Positions 9,645-19,022 of a stretch of 64,000 nucleotides of DNA are shown here, piece by piece (position 1 is the first letter of the stretch; every line of letters starts with the position of its first letter). The stretch lies in contig QCET01000002.1 of the NCBI GenBank assembly GCA_003280495.1, positions 35,610-99,609 on the forward strand. Reading direction: 5' to 3'. The stretch is from Pelagibacteraceae bacterium AG-359-E06. GTDB taxonomy: Bacteria > Pseudomonadota > Alphaproteobacteria > Pelagibacterales > Pelagibacteraceae. The notes beneath the pieces were generated by a model. The model was given only the letters and a program-made list of their open reading frames with translations. It made no database searches and was not told where the DNA came from. Made by a program: the position numbers and the translations under genes.

Positions 9645-9669
9645 GTTTTTAAGGGAGATTCTTAAAAAC
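9645..9669 (+). promoter_or_regulatory. 5' leader hairpin before the OMP-like gene
   Basis: GTTTTTAAG pairs perfectly with CTTAAAAAC across a 7-base loop (GGAGATT). It falls between the putative -10 and the start codon, followed by a TTAA tandem run and AAAGGA before the ATG. It would form near the 5' end of the mRNA, where such stems often protect abundant outer-membrane mRNAs; that role is an inference. Confidence 0.4.
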
Positions 9670-9699
9670 GTTAATTAATTAATTAATAAAGGATAAAAC

Positions 9700-10356
9700 A
9701 TGCTTAAAAAGTTTTTAACTGTTTTCGTTTCTTTGATAACACTAACTTACTCTGCACATGCAGAAATGAAAGCTGGTGGTTCAATCGCTATGGGACTTGC
9801 AGAAGGTGATGCTACTGTTACAGAAGGTAGTACTACTGAAACAGGTAGTGGCGATGACACTAGACCACTAATCCAAGCTTTCTTAGAAGGTCAAGTACCA
9901 AACGCTCCAGTATCTGTTGGAATAGCATTTATGCCACTAGCAGAAATAGCTGATGCGGATGGAACAGTGACTGATGCATCAGTAGAAGTTAGAGGCCACG
10001 TAACACTTTATCTAAAAGCTGGTCAAGAAATACCACAAGGTGGTGAAGTTTACGTAAAAGCTGGTATATCAAGAGGAACTGTTAAAATTGCAGATTTAGC
10101 TACAACATCTGGTTCATCATTAACTGATGATGAAGACACTCTACTAGGTCCAACATTTGGTATTGGATATGAAAGAGAAGGTGCGAATGACACATTTTAC
10201 CGTGTTGAGTTAAATCACACTGCATATGATGAAGTAACATCAAACAACGACGGAGCAAGTAATACCGGAGCAGGTACTGACAACGATACTGGTAAAACAT
10301 TGAAGGCAGACGTTGATCTTACTATGCTGATGTTCTCATTTGGTAAGAAATTTTAA
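9700..10356 (+). CDS. Probable outer-membrane beta-barrel protein (218 aa)
   Basis: The product has a clear signal peptide (MLKKFLTVFVSLITLTYSAHA-E), then a glycine/threonine/aspartate-rich sequence with alternating hydrophobic residues, and it ends in phenylalanine (LMFSFGKKF), the usual C-terminal signal for outer-membrane insertion. Acidic, serine/threonine-rich loops (TEGSTTETGSGDD and a late NNDGASNTGAGTDND) look like surface loops. Codon use is cleaner and GC higher than in its neighbours, suggesting high expression. It has its own leader, putative promoter and terminator. The specific family is not recognised; a small porin-like barrel is the best guess. Confidence 0.7.
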   Translation: MLKKFLTVFVSLITLTYSAHAEMKAGGSIAMGLAEGDATVTEGSTTETGSGDDTRPLIQAFLEGQVPNAPVSVGIAFMPLAEIADADGTVTDASVEVRGHVTLYLKAGQEIPQGGEVYVKAGISRGTVKIADLATTSGSSLTDDEDTLLGPTFGIGYEREGANDTFYRVELNHTAYDEVTSNNDGASNTGAGTDNDTGKTLKADVDLTMLMFSFGKKF

Positions 10357-10376
10357 TATTTAAAACATAAAATAAT

Positions 10377-10414
10377 AAAAGCGTCTTTGACATATTCAAA
10401 GACGCTTTTTTTTT
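10377..10414 (+). terminator. Rho-independent terminator after the OMP-like gene
   Basis: AAAAGCGTCTTTGA and TCAAAGACGCTTTT form a perfect 14-bp stem with a 5-base loop (CATAT), followed by a T run. It lies 21 bases after the stop codon and is one of only two strong terminators seen in the window. Confidence 0.92.
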
Positions 10415-10429
10415 GCTATATTCAAAGTA

Positions 10430-11191
10430 ATGGAAAATTCAATTTGGATTACAGGAGCTAGCAGCGGAATTGGCAAAGCTCTTGCTTTAAAATTTGCGAA
10501 AAATAATTGGAAAGTTGCTATTTCGGCTCGTAGAGAAGAATTGTTAAAAGATATAGAAAAATCTAACCAAAATATAAAATCTTTCAAACTAGATATAAAA
10601 AATGCCGAAGAGTGCAAAGACGTATTTTCCAAAATACGATCAAATTTTGGAGATATAAGCGTGGCAGTTTTTTGTACTGGTATTCACGATCCTCAGTCTG
10701 AAAAATCTTTTAATCTGGCTAAAATTAAAGAAATTAATGACGTGAATTATATGGGAACAATTAATTCTATTAATTCTGTCTATGAGTATTTTAAAAATAA
10801 AAAAAATGGACATATTTCAATAGTATCGTCTGTTGCTGGTTACAGAGGTTTACCAAATGCCGGAGCTTATTGTGCATCAAAATCTGCGCTTAACAGCTTT
10901 GCCGAAAGTTTATATTTTCAACTTAGACCTCATAATGTAGGCGTTTCTCTTGTGTGTCCTGGTTTTATAAAAACACCAATGACAGACCAAAATGATTTTC
11001 CTATGCCAATGATAAAATCACCTGAATATGCTGCTGAAAAAATATATGACGGAATAATTAATAAAAATAGTTTTGAGATACACTTTCCAAAAGGCTTCAC
11101 TTACCTAATGAAATTAATACAATTACTACCAAACTGGTTGTATTTTGGAGCAATTAATTTAGGAAACAAGTACATGAAAAGAGACAAGTAA
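10430..11191 (+). CDS. Short-chain dehydrogenase/reductase (SDR)
   Basis: A 253-residue classical SDR. The nucleotide-binding motif TGASSGIG is at 8-15, the catalytic serine is in SIVSSVAGYRG, and the YxxxK motif reads YCASK. The ARREE after strand two suggests NADP(H) preference. The region PGFIKTPMTDQNDFPMP follows the normal post-catalytic pattern, and the C-terminal tail is more hydrophobic than usual (YLMKLIQLLPNWLYFGAINLG). The substrate cannot be told. It starts 16 bases after the terminator and is followed 9 bases later by the radical SAM gene. Confidence 0.88.
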   Translation: MENSIWITGASSGIGKALALKFAKNNWKVAISARREELLKDIEKSNQNIKSFKLDIKNAEECKDVFSKIRSNFGDISVAVFCTGIHDPQSEKSFNLAKIKEINDVNYMGTINSINSVYEYFKNKKNGHISIVSSVAGYRGLPNAGAYCASKSALNSFAESLYFQLRPHNVGVSLVCPGFIKTPMTDQNDFPMPMIKSPEYAAEKIYDGIINKNSFEIHFPKGFTYLMKLIQLLPNWLYFGAINLGNKYMKRDK

Positions 11192-11200
11192 ATTTCAATT

Positions 11201-12520
11201 ATGAAAATTTTGATTTTGGATCCAGAGAGAAAAGTGCCATATAGAATTTCAAAAGATACAAGCGGAGGTTATGGTACCGGAAATGATTTCGGCGATACTT
11301 TTATTCCTAAGTTTTTAAAAAAAACTCTTAGATTAGTTCATGATTGGCCACCTCTCTTTGCAATTTATTCTATGTCTGTTTTAAAAAATTACGGTCATAA
11401 GGTTAATTATTCTAAGACTTTAGATAATCATTTTGAGGAATATGATTTATATATTGTAGTATCTTCAATTGTTTGTTGTGAAACTGAGTGCGAAAATATT
11501 AAAAAATTAAAAAAGCTGAATAAAAAAATTCTCGTAATTGGACCATTTGCTACAAGTAATCCAAAAAAATATATAGAAGCCGGAGGTTCAGTGATACTTG
11601 GAGAGCCTGAATTTTTCTTTCTTAAATATAAAAATCTAAATGAGATAGAATTTTCAGAAACAGTTATTTTTAATCATGAATTTAAATTAGACGATTTACC
11701 TTATCCAGATTGGAAAGGTGTAATTAAGAAAAATAAAACAAGTTTATTATTTGGTATGGAAAAATCACTTCCAATTTTGGCTACAAGGGGATGTCCATAT
11801 TCTTGCTTTAAGTACTGCGTATATCCGCTCCAGCAAGGACGCAAGCCGAGACATAGAAGTGCTAGAAATATTGTTGATGAGATTGAGTATTGGAAAAATA
11901 AATTAAATATTAGAATGTTTATTTTTAGAGACCCTGTATTCTCAATTAATAAAAAACATACTATTGAATTTTGTAATGAACTAATTTCTAGGAAACTAAA
12001 TATAAGATTTGTAATTGAAACTCACTTAAGAATATTAGATTCAGAATTAATAAAAAAATTAAAAAATGCAGGCCTAAAAGCTGTAAAAGTTGGTGTCGAA
12101 AGCGGCGTTGAGGAAGTGCTTAAAAGCGCAAGTAGATTTACTGTTAAGAAAGATGAACAATTATCAAAAATAAGAGAATTAGAAAAAAATAATATACTTA
12201 TCTCAGCTATGTTTATCATTGGTTTTCCGACAGATAATGAGGACTCAATAATGAAAACTATTGAATATGCAAAAAAATTAAATACAACTTTTTCACAATT
12301 TAGTGTTTGGACACCATATCCAGGAACGCCAGTCTACAAAGAATTTGAAAACAAAATTACTGCTAAAAATTTTGAGCAATTCGATCAATATCATTTAGTT
12401 TTCTCTCATGATGTTTTATCTCCAGAAAAAATTAGAAATATGTTAAGTAAAACTTATACCATGTATTATGGTAGAATTAATTGGCTTTTTAAATTTGTAA
12501 AAAATTCCTTAGTTGCTTAA
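11201..12520 (+). CDS. B12-binding-domain radical SAM protein with atypical Cys motif
   Basis: A 439-residue protein with an N-terminal Rossmann-like half resembling the cobalamin-binding domain of class B radical SAM enzymes (YIVVSSIVCC, VIGPFATSNP, GEPEFFF), then a radical SAM core. The cluster motif reads RGCPYSCFKYCVYP, that is CX3CX3C and not the usual CX3CX2C. Later core elements are present (KVGVESG, SAMFIIGFPTDNEDS, WTPYPGTP). No DxHxxG cobalamin signature is seen, as in several B12-class members. Substrate unknown; such enzymes often methylate or rearrange lipids, tetrapyrroles or antibiotics. It follows an SDR in the same direction. Confidence 0.8.
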   Translation: MKILILDPERKVPYRISKDTSGGYGTGNDFGDTFIPKFLKKTLRLVHDWPPLFAIYSMSVLKNYGHKVNYSKTLDNHFEEYDLYIVVSSIVCCETECENIKKLKKLNKKILVIGPFATSNPKKYIEAGGSVILGEPEFFFLKYKNLNEIEFSETVIFNHEFKLDDLPYPDWKGVIKKNKTSLLFGMEKSLPILATRGCPYSCFKYCVYPLQQGRKPRHRSARNIVDEIEYWKNKLNIRMFIFRDPVFSINKKHTIEFCNELISRKLNIRFVIETHLRILDSELIKKLKNAGLKAVKVGVESGVEEVLKSASRFTVKKDEQLSKIRELEKNNILISAMFIIGFPTDNEDSIMKTIEYAKKLNTTFSQFSVWTPYPGTPVYKEFENKITAKNFEQFDQYHLVFSHDVLSPEKIRNMLSKTYTMYYGRINWLFKFVKNSLVA

Positions 12521-12570
12521 TTTTTTTTTTAAGAGTTGAAATGTTTTTTTTTTTAATATAATAAAATTAA

Positions 12571-13317
12571 ATGCGTTTTATTATCATTGCTTTAATTTTA
12601 CTGTTCTACAGTCCTGTAAATGCTAAAGTTACGAAAATTGATGTTCCTATAAGTGATATGCCAATGAAAGCAATTGAAAGTCCAAACTCAAAAGTGAATT
12701 TAATTATGTTTGTTGGTGGACCAGGTTTAAAACATGGTAAGTTAGGCAAAGTAAAAAATCCACTAATAAGAGCAAAATCAATCTTTAAACAATCTGGTGC
12801 CAATTTATATTTTTTTCCAAATCCTAAAAAGGGAAAAGCAATGAAACTTAGTCATAGAATTAGTAGAAAACATGCTGATAATATTTTAAAAGTTTCTAAA
12901 ATAGTAAAAAAAAGAAATAATTTACCAACTATTTTAGTTGGACATAGCAGAGGTGGCACATCAGTTTCTAACGCTGCGGCTGTTCATGGAGCAAAAATTG
13001 ACGGAATTGTAAACGCTGCAGCTATGACAACAACTTCTAATAAAGTATCCTCTAAACATATAATCACAAAGATTTTAAAAAAAGGTGTAGATACTCATAT
13101 TTTAATTGTTCACCCAGAAAAAGATACATGTTTAGTAACTCCTTATAGACCTTTACCTAAGCTCATGAAAAATTTGAAAGCAAAAAGTAAAAAGTTAGTA
13201 ACTGTTAATGGCGGGGGAACTACTGGTAGAGAATGTGGACCATTACATAGACATGGTTTTGAAAACACTGAAAAAGAATTAGCAAACTCTATAATAAATT
13301 GGGCTTCAGGTTTATAA
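12571..13317 (+). CDS. Secreted alpha/beta hydrolase-like protein
   Basis: A 248-residue protein with a signal peptide (MRFIIIALILLFYSPVNA). The nucleophile elbow is LVGHSRGGTSVS, an acid candidate sits in HPEKDTC and a histidine in GPLHRHGFENTE, which gives the order Ser-Asp-His of the fold. An oxyanion-like GGPG occurs near residue 50. Two cysteines (DTC and REC) could form a disulfide in the periplasm. The substrate is not evident. It is a stand-alone gene convergent with the thioesterase. Confidence 0.7.
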   Translation: MRFIIIALILLFYSPVNAKVTKIDVPISDMPMKAIESPNSKVNLIMFVGGPGLKHGKLGKVKNPLIRAKSIFKQSGANLYFFPNPKKGKAMKLSHRISRKHADNILKVSKIVKKRNNLPTILVGHSRGGTSVSNAAAVHGAKIDGIVNAAAMTTTSNKVSSKHIITKILKKGVDTHILIVHPEKDTCLVTPYRPLPKLMKNLKAKSKKLVTVNGGGTTGRECGPLHRHGFENTEKELANSIINWASGL

Positions 13318-13325
13318 TATTTAAA

Positions 13326-13715
13326 TTATTTTAAAATTTTCCAAATACCTTCGGCAGTTGCAAGAAGTTTTTCATTGCATTTTAATTCACCATACATGAA
13401 TATTAAAGATCTTGTTTGTTTTTTTATTTTAGCATACCCGATTATTTCATCACCCGGTTTTGAACCGCCTATAAAATTTATACTCATTGATATTGTTACC
13501 GCTCCACCTTCAATATTCTGATGAGCAGCAGTACCCATTCCAGAATCTAACATTGACATCACATATCCTCCATGCGTGACCCCTCCAGCATTCATATGAA
13601 AGTCTTGTATGGTTGTCTTGTATTCATATTCACTCTCTGACAACTTTCTGAAGACTAAACCTCCGTTATGCTTCATGAAACCTACCTTGGAGATATTTCG
13701 AAATTCTTTTTCCAT
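13326..13715 (-). CDS. PaaI/YdiI-type hotdog thioesterase
   Basis: A 129-residue hotdog-fold acyl-CoA thioesterase. The segment GGVTHGGYVMSMLDSGMG carries the HGG motif and the helix that forms the core of the fold, and the ISMSINFIGG strand matches the family. The chain length is normal. It abuts msrB with a one-base overlap (downstream of it on the minus strand). The acyl substrate cannot be deduced; PaaI proteins often clear stalled aryl-CoA esters. Confidence 0.85.
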   Translation of the reverse strand: MEKEFRNISKVGFMKHNGGLVFRKLSESEYEYKTTIQDFHMNAGGVTHGGYVMSMLDSGMGTAAHQNIEGGAVTISMSINFIGGSKPGDEIIGYAKIKKQTRSLIFMYGELKCNEKLLATAEGIWKILK

Positions 13716-14095
13716 TATTCTGGTTTAAATATTAAAGCCTTTCCATTATTGCAATATCTTTTTCCTGTTGGCGCTGGCCCGTCATCGAAAATATGACCGT
13801 GATGCCCACCGCATTTCACGCAATGGTATTCAGTTCGAGCATATCCTATTAAATGATCTGTTTTAGTTTCAAAAACATCTTTACAGCTTTTAAAAAAAGA
13901 TGGCCAACCGGTTCCACTATCAAATTTCATTGAAGAATCAAAAAGTTTTGTATTACAACCGGCACAATAATACGATCCTTGTCTTTTTTCTGAATTTAGT
14001 TCACTACTTCCTGCTCTTTCAGTGCCTTCTTCCCTAAGAATCATATATTGTTCAGTATCTAGCTGTTTTTGCCACTCCAATTTGCTTTTTTTCAT
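13715..14095 (-). CDS. msrB: Peptide methionine sulfoxide reductase MsrB
   Basis: A 126-residue cytoplasmic MsrB that reduces methionine-R-sulfoxide. Four zinc cysteines are seen as CAGC and CVKC, with FDSGTGWPSF and GHHGHIFDDGP between, and the catalytic cysteine is C115 in RYCNNG (RYCINS in most members). There is no signal peptide, in contrast to the exported MsrA at 8934. It precedes the thioesterase in a two-gene unit and is divergent from aconitase. Confidence 0.95.
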   Translation of the reverse strand: MKKSKLEWQKQLDTEQYMILREEGTERAGSSELNSEKRQGSYYCAGCNTKLFDSSMKFDSGTGWPSFFKSCKDVFETKTDHLIGYARTEYHCVKCGGHHGHIFDDGPAPTGKRYCNNGKALIFKPE

Positions 14096-14142
14096 AGTTG
14101 ATAATTATATCCTTTTTTTATAAAGGATACGCAGTTAGTCAA

Positions 14143-16809
14143 ATGAAAAAAAATTTAAATAGTTTCAATGCATTAAAAAGTCTAAAAGTTGGCGAAAAAG
14201 TTTATAAATATTTTAATATAAAAGATGCAGAAAATAACGGTTTGAAAGGGGTAAGCAAACTTCCTAATTCATTAAAAGTTTTATTGGAAAATTTATTGAG
14301 GAATGAAGATGGGGTAGCAGTAAATAAAAACCAAATAATTGCAATAAAAGACTGGTTAAAAAACAAAAGTTCAAAAACTGAGATTGCCTTTACACCTGCA
14401 AGAGTTTTAATGCAGGATTATACAGGCATTCCTGCAGTAGCTGACCTTGCAGCAATGCGTGATGCTGTGGCATCTAAAAAAAAGGATCCAAGCAAAATAA
14501 ATCCTTTATCAAAGGTTGATCTTGTAATTGATCATTCAGTTATGGTTGATAAATACGCAGGCAAAGACTCATTTAAAAAAAATGTAGAAATAGAATTTTC
14601 AAGAAACGGGGAACGATATTCCTTTTTAAAATGGGGGCAACAAGCGTTTGATAATTTTAATGTAGTGCCTCCAGGAACAGGAATATGTCATCAAGTTAAC
14701 TTAGAATATTTAGCCAAAGTTGTTTGGTCAAACAAAGTTGGCAATGACATATTCGCTTATCCAGATACACTCGTTGGAACCGATAGTCATACGACTATGG
14801 TGAACGGTCTTTCTGTTTTAGGCTGGGGTGTTGGTGGAATTGAAGCTGAAGCCGCAATGTTAGGACAACCTATTTCTATGTTAATACCCGAGGTAATTGG
14901 ATTTGAACTGACAGGTAAATTAAAAGAGGGAACTACAGCAACTGACTTAGTCTTAACAATAGTGCAGATGTTAAGAACAAAAGGGGTTGTAGGTAAATTT
15001 GTAGAATTTTATGGATCTGGATTAAAAAATTTATCATTAGCAGATAGGGCAACAATTGGTAACATGGCACCAGAATATGGTGCGACTTGCGGATTTTTTC
15101 CAATAGATGAAGAAACTATTAAATATTTAAAATTTTCTGGTCGTAACAACGAAACCATAAACCTGGTAGAGGAGTATGCGAAAGAACAAGGTATGTGGTC
15201 AAGTAATGATTTAGAATTTACAGATACACTTAAACTTAATATGACAGATGTAGTTCCGTGTATATCTGGACCAAAGCGTCCTCAAGACAAAGTAGAATTA
15301 ACATCCGCTGCGAAGTCTTTTTCTGAGTCATTTAAACTATATACAAAACGAGATAAATTTAAAGAAAGTAAAGTTGATAATGAAAGTTATAAACTAAGAG
15401 ACGGCAATATTGTTATTGCCGCAATCACATCATGCACCAACACTTCAAACCCAAACGTACTGATCGGAGCTGGTCTAGTAGCAAAAAAAGCAATTGATAA
15501 AGGATTAAAAGTAAAACCTTGGGTTAAAACATCACTAGCACCCGGATCGCAAGTGGTGACTGATTATTTGGATAAAGCTGGTTTAACTAAATATTTAGAT
15601 GAACTTGGTTTTAATTTAGTTGGTTATGGTTGTACAACGTGTATCGGTAATTCAGGTCCATTAAATGAAAATATTTCAAAAGCCATAAATAATTCTGACC
15701 TTTATGCAGTATCTGTACTTTCGGGAAACAGAAATTTTGAAGGAAGAATTAGTCCTGATGTAAAAGCAAATTATTTGGCTTCTCCACCTTTAGTAGTTGC
15801 TTATGCTTTAGCGGGTTCTATGGATATAGATTTATATAAAGACTCATTAGGAAAAGATAAAAATAACCAGGATGTATACTTAAAAGATATTTGGCCAAGT
15901 AATAAAGAAATTGAAGATTTAATACTCAAATCAATAAATGCTGAAATGTTTAAAAAAAGGTATGAAAATGTTTCATCTGGTCCCAAGGAATGGCAAAAAA
16001 TAAATATACCTGCAAGTGAAATTTATTCATGGGATGATAATTCAACTTACGTCAAAAAACCTCCTTTCTTTGAAAACTTAACTGAGAAGCCCGAGGGATT
16101 TAAATCAATTAAAGATGCAAGACCACTTTTAATGTTAGCTGATACCGTAACCACGGATCATATTTCTCCGGCTGGCTCAATCCAAAAGGATGGACCAACA
16201 GGTGAATATTTTATGAAAAGACAAATTATGCCAAAAGATTTTAATTCATATGGAACCAGACGGGGTAACCACGAGGTAATGATGAGAGGTACTTTTGCAA
16301 ATATTAGAATAAAAAATGAGATTGCTCCAGGCACAGAAGGTGGTTTAACTAAGCTATATCCAGACGATGAAGTAATGAGTGTATATGATGCATCAGTCGA
16401 ATACCAAAAACGTGGTGTCGATTTAGTTGTTATTGCAGGAAAAGAGTATGGCACTGGCTCATCTAGAGATTGGGCAGCAAAAGGAACAAAACTTTTAGGT
16501 ATAAAAGCTGTTCTTGCTGAAAGCTTCGAGAGAATTCATAGGTCAAATTTAGTGGGTATGGGTATACTACCTCTACAGTTCGCTAATGATATTAATCGAA
16601 AAAATCTTAATTTGAATGGTTCAGAGCTATTTACAATATTAAATATCGAAAAAGGTGTCAATCCACGAGACGAAATCATTGTGGAGATTAAGTATGTTGA
16701 TGGTACTTTAAAAAAGATAAAAACTATTTGTAGAATTGATACTGAAAATGAAATTGAGTATTATAAAAATGGCGGTATTTTACAGTATGTTTTAAGGAAA
16801 ATGATTTAG
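14143..16809 (+). CDS. acnA: Aconitate hydratase (AcnA type)
   Basis: An 888-residue 4Fe-4S aconitase that isomerises citrate and isocitrate. I start at the ATG at 14143 ([17 protein letters not shown]), the normal N-terminus; the track start at 14098 adds 15 hydrophobic residues with no family counterpart. Cluster cysteines are in [10 protein letters not shown] and [14 protein letters not shown]; the swivel domain has [16 protein letters not shown]. Length is that of the AcnA/IRP type. The stop overlaps the GTG of the following MmgE/PrpD gene by one base. Confidence 0.95.
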   Translation: MKKNLNSFNALKSLKVGEKVYKYFNIKDAENNGLKGVSKLPNSLKVLLENLLRNEDGVAVNKNQIIAIKDWLKNKSSKTEIAFTPARVLMQDYTGIPAVADLAAMRDAVASKKKDPSKINPLSKVDLVIDHSVMVDKYAGKDSFKKNVEIEFSRNGERYSFLKWGQQAFDNFNVVPPGTGICHQVNLEYLAKVVWSNKVGNDIFAYPDTLVGTDSHTTMVNGLSVLGWGVGGIEAEAAMLGQPISMLIPEVIGFELTGKLKEGTTATDLVLTIVQMLRTKGVVGKFVEFYGSGLKNLSLADRATIGNMAPEYGATCGFFPIDEETIKYLKFSGRNNETINLVEEYAKEQGMWSSNDLEFTDTLKLNMTDVVPCISGPKRPQDKVELTSAAKSFSESFKLYTKRDKFKESKVDNESYKLRDGNIVIAAITSCTNTSNPNVLIGAGLVAKKAIDKGLKVKPWVKTSLAPGSQVVTDYLDKAGLTKYLDELGFNLVGYGCTTCIGNSGPLNENISKAINNSDLYAVSVLSGNRNFEGRISPDVKANYLASPPLVVAYALAGSMDIDLYKDSLGKDKNNQDVYLKDIWPSNKEIEDLILKSINAEMFKKRYENVSSGPKEWQKINIPASEIYSWDDNSTYVKKPPFFENLTEKPEGFKSIKDARPLLMLADTVTTDHISPAGSIQKDGPTGEYFMKRQIMPKDFNSYGTRRGNHEVMMRGTFANIRIKNEIAPGTEGGLTKLYPDDEVMSVYDASVEYQKRGVDLVVIAGKEYGTGSSRDWAAKGTKLLGIKAVLAESFERIHRSNLVGMGILPLQFANDINRKNLNLNGSELFTILNIEKGVNPRDEIIVEIKYVDGTLKKIKTICRIDTENEIEYYKNGGILQYVLRKMI

Positions 16810-18314
16810 TGCAAGAAGTTTTAGTTAAAGTTTATCCATCGAAAGCAAAATTAAAAAAAGAAGATCAATTAGCTTGGAAAATAGCTGAGATAGCATCTGA
16901 TAAAGCACCACTTGACGATGATGCAGTTGAAATGGTGATCAATCGTATAATAGATAATGCTTCTGTAGCTATAGCTTCTTTTGGACGTAGACCTGTTACT
17001 ACGGCTCGAGAAATGGCTTTGGCTCACCCTAGAAAAAAGGGTGCAACTATATTTGGAATTAATTCAAAAAAAAAATTTGATTGTGAATGGGCCGCATGGG
17101 CAAATGGAACCGCAGTTAGAGAATTAGATTTTCATGACACTTTTTTGGCTGCAGACTATTCTCATCCTGCTGATAATATTCCACCCATTCTTGCGGTTGC
17201 GCAACAGTCAGGCTGTGACGGAAAATCATTAATAAAAGGAATATTAACTGGATATGAAGTTCAAGTGAATTTAGTAAAAGGAATATGTTTGCATGAACAC
17301 AAAATTGATCATATAGCTCATTTAGGACCAAGCGCGGCAGCTGGTATTGGCACTTTACTTTCGTTAAAGACTGAGCAAATTTATCAAGCTGTACAGCAAG
17401 CATTACATGTTACGGTATCAACCAGGCAATCGAGGAAAGGTGAAATTTCATCTTGGAAAGCTTTCGCGCCAGCTCACGCTGGTAAATTAGCAATCGAAGC
17501 TGTTGACAGGGTGATGAGAGGTGAGGGAGCTCCAAGTCCTATTTATGAAGGTGAAGATAGCATCATTGCTTACGTTCTATCAGGCCCACAAGCAGAATAT
17601 AGAGTACCATTACCGAATTTAAACGAGCCAAAGAAAGCAATTTTAGAAACATATACTAAAGAACATTCAGCAGAGTATCAAGCTCAAGCATTAATTGATC
17701 TTGCAATAAGTCTTAATAAAGAAATAAAAGATTTTTCAAATGTAAAGAATATTGATTTGCATACAAGTCATCATACACACAATGTAATTGGAACAGGCGC
17801 AAATGATCCACAAAAAATGGATCCAAAGGCAAGTCGCGAAACTTTAGATCACTCGATAATGTATATTTTAGCTGTGGCGCTTGAGGATGGGAAATGGCAT
17901 CACATAAATTCTTATACTTCTAAAAGAGCAAACAAACCTTCTACAATTAATCTTTGGCAAAAAATAAAAACATTTGAAGATTCAGAATGGACAAATAAAT
18001 ATCACGATCCAGACCCAACTAAGAGGTGTTTTGGAGGTAAGATAACAATTAATTTTAATGATGGTTCAGTAATTTCAAGAGAACTTGAAATTGCTAATGC
18101 AAACCCTAATGGAAAAAAGCCCTTTAAAAGGCAGAATTATATTGAAAAATTTAAAACATTAACTGACGGGTTGATAAAAGAAACTGAAAGTAAAAGATTT
18201 TTAAAACAAGTGCAAGATTTACATAAATTAAAAAAAGGCGAGCTTTACAAACTAAATATAGAGGTAAAAAGCAAATTTAATAAAAAGATAAAGAAAAATA
18301 AAACTATTTTTTAA
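16809..18314 (+). CDS. MmgE/PrpD family dehydratase (possible 2-methylcitrate dehydratase)
   Basis: A 501-residue MmgE/PrpD protein. Characteristic stretches are the N-terminal helical part ([20 protein letters not shown]), [20 protein letters not shown], and [10 protein letters not shown]. It begins at a GTG that shares one base with the aconitase stop (TAGTG), so translation is coupled. In the methylcitrate cycle PrpD dehydrates 2-methylcitrate and aconitase rehydrates the product, which fits this pairing; prpB and prpC are not in the window, so the exact substrate is open. Convergent with moaE. Confidence 0.85.
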   Translation: MQEVLVKVYPSKAKLKKEDQLAWKIAEIASDKAPLDDDAVEMVINRIIDNASVAIASFGRRPVTTAREMALAHPRKKGATIFGINSKKKFDCEWAAWANGTAVRELDFHDTFLAADYSHPADNIPPILAVAQQSGCDGKSLIKGILTGYEVQVNLVKGICLHEHKIDHIAHLGPSAAAGIGTLLSLKTEQIYQAVQQALHVTVSTRQSRKGEISSWKAFAPAHAGKLAIEAVDRVMRGEGAPSPIYEGEDSIIAYVLSGPQAEYRVPLPNLNEPKKAILETYTKEHSAEYQAQALIDLAISLNKEIKDFSNVKNIDLHTSHHTHNVIGTGANDPQKMDPKASRETLDHSIMYILAVALEDGKWHHINSYTSKRANKPSTINLWQKIKTFEDSEWTNKYHDPDPTKRCFGGKITINFNDGSVISRELEIANANPNGKKPFKRQNYIEKFKTLTDGLIKETESKRFLKQVQDLHKLKKGELYKLNIEVKSKFNKKIKKNKTIF

Positions 18315-18753
18315 TCTGAATTTGTTGTCCCTCTAACCACTTAGCATCTTCACCTTTATAATGTTCTTTTTTCCATATCGGTGTCTTTTTTTTTATCTCT
18401 TCTATTATAAATCTTGAGAACTCGTAAACTTGACTTCGGTGTTTGCAAGCGACCGCGATAATAATAGATATTCCACCCAATGGTACATAACCTTTAACGT
18501 GTTCGACAAAAGCCACAGGATGTTCAAGCTTTAATTTTTTAATAGCATCTTCATAAATTTCTTTAAAACTTTTTTTTACCATCTTGTCATGTGAGTCATA
18601 AGTAATACCAGTGACTTCTTTTTCATTGTTCATGTCTCTAACTGTACCAATAAAAAATAATGAAGCACCGCACTTATGAGACTCTATGAAATCTGTAGCT
18701 CTTTCTAAAGAGATTTTACTTATCTTCAAATTTACAACATCACAGTGAAACAT
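18304..18753 (-). CDS. moaE: Molybdopterin synthase large subunit MoaE
   Basis: A 149-residue subunit that, with MoaD, converts cyclic pyranopterin monophosphate to molybdopterin. Diagnostic segments are [45 protein letters not shown] and the end DAKWLEG, which includes the lysines that form the active site. It starts with a TAATG overlap with moaD, and is last in the operon moaA-moaC-moeA-moaD-moaE. Its 3' end overlaps the convergent MmgE/PrpD gene by 11 bases. Confidence 0.95.
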   Translation of the reverse strand: MFHCDVVNLKISKISLERATDFIESHKCGASLFFIGTVRDMNNEKEVTGITYDSHDKMVKKSFKEIYEDAIKKLKLEHPVAFVEHVKGYVPLGGISIIIAVACKHRSQVYEFSRFIIEEIKKKTPIWKKEHYKGEDAKWLEGQQIQIKK

Positions 18754-19022
18754 TAACCTCCTCCTATTGGTGGAATAATTGCCAATTTTTGATCTTTATT
18801 TAATTTATAATTATCTTCAACAATTTCGTTATCTTCTGAGCTAAAAGCAGATTTTTTCACTACTTCTAAATAATTATTATTTTTAGGAAATTCATTTTTA
18901 ATCATTTGCTCTAATTTAATTCTTAAATCCTTAACCGTTATTTCATTATCAAATTCAAAATGTAAAAATTCGTCTTTACTAAACTCTTTACTCATTCCAA
19001 ATAACTCTAACTTAATAATCAT
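18753..19022 (-). CDS. moaD: Molybdopterin synthase sulfur carrier MoaD
   Basis: An 89-residue ubiquitin-like protein ending in PPIGGG. The C-terminal Gly-Gly is adenylated and thiocarboxylated to deliver sulfur to the dithiolene. The N-terminal strand (MIIKLELFGMSKEFS) fits the beta-grasp fold. It overlaps moeA by 11 bases at its start and moaE by one base at its end. No MoeB/ThiF-type activating enzyme is seen in the window. Confidence 0.9.
   Translation of the reverse strand: MIIKLELFGMSKEFSKDEFLHFEFDNEITVKDLRIKLEQMIKNEFPKNNNYLEVVKKSAFSSEDNEIVEDNYKLNKDQKLAIIPPIGGG

Noticed and set aside
9671-9688. TTAA tandem run before the OMP-like gene
   Set aside because: Short low-complexity run expected at this base composition; not a repeat element.
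12521-12570. Poly-T stretch as a terminator after the radical SAM gene
   Set aside because: No stable stem precedes it; T runs are common here.
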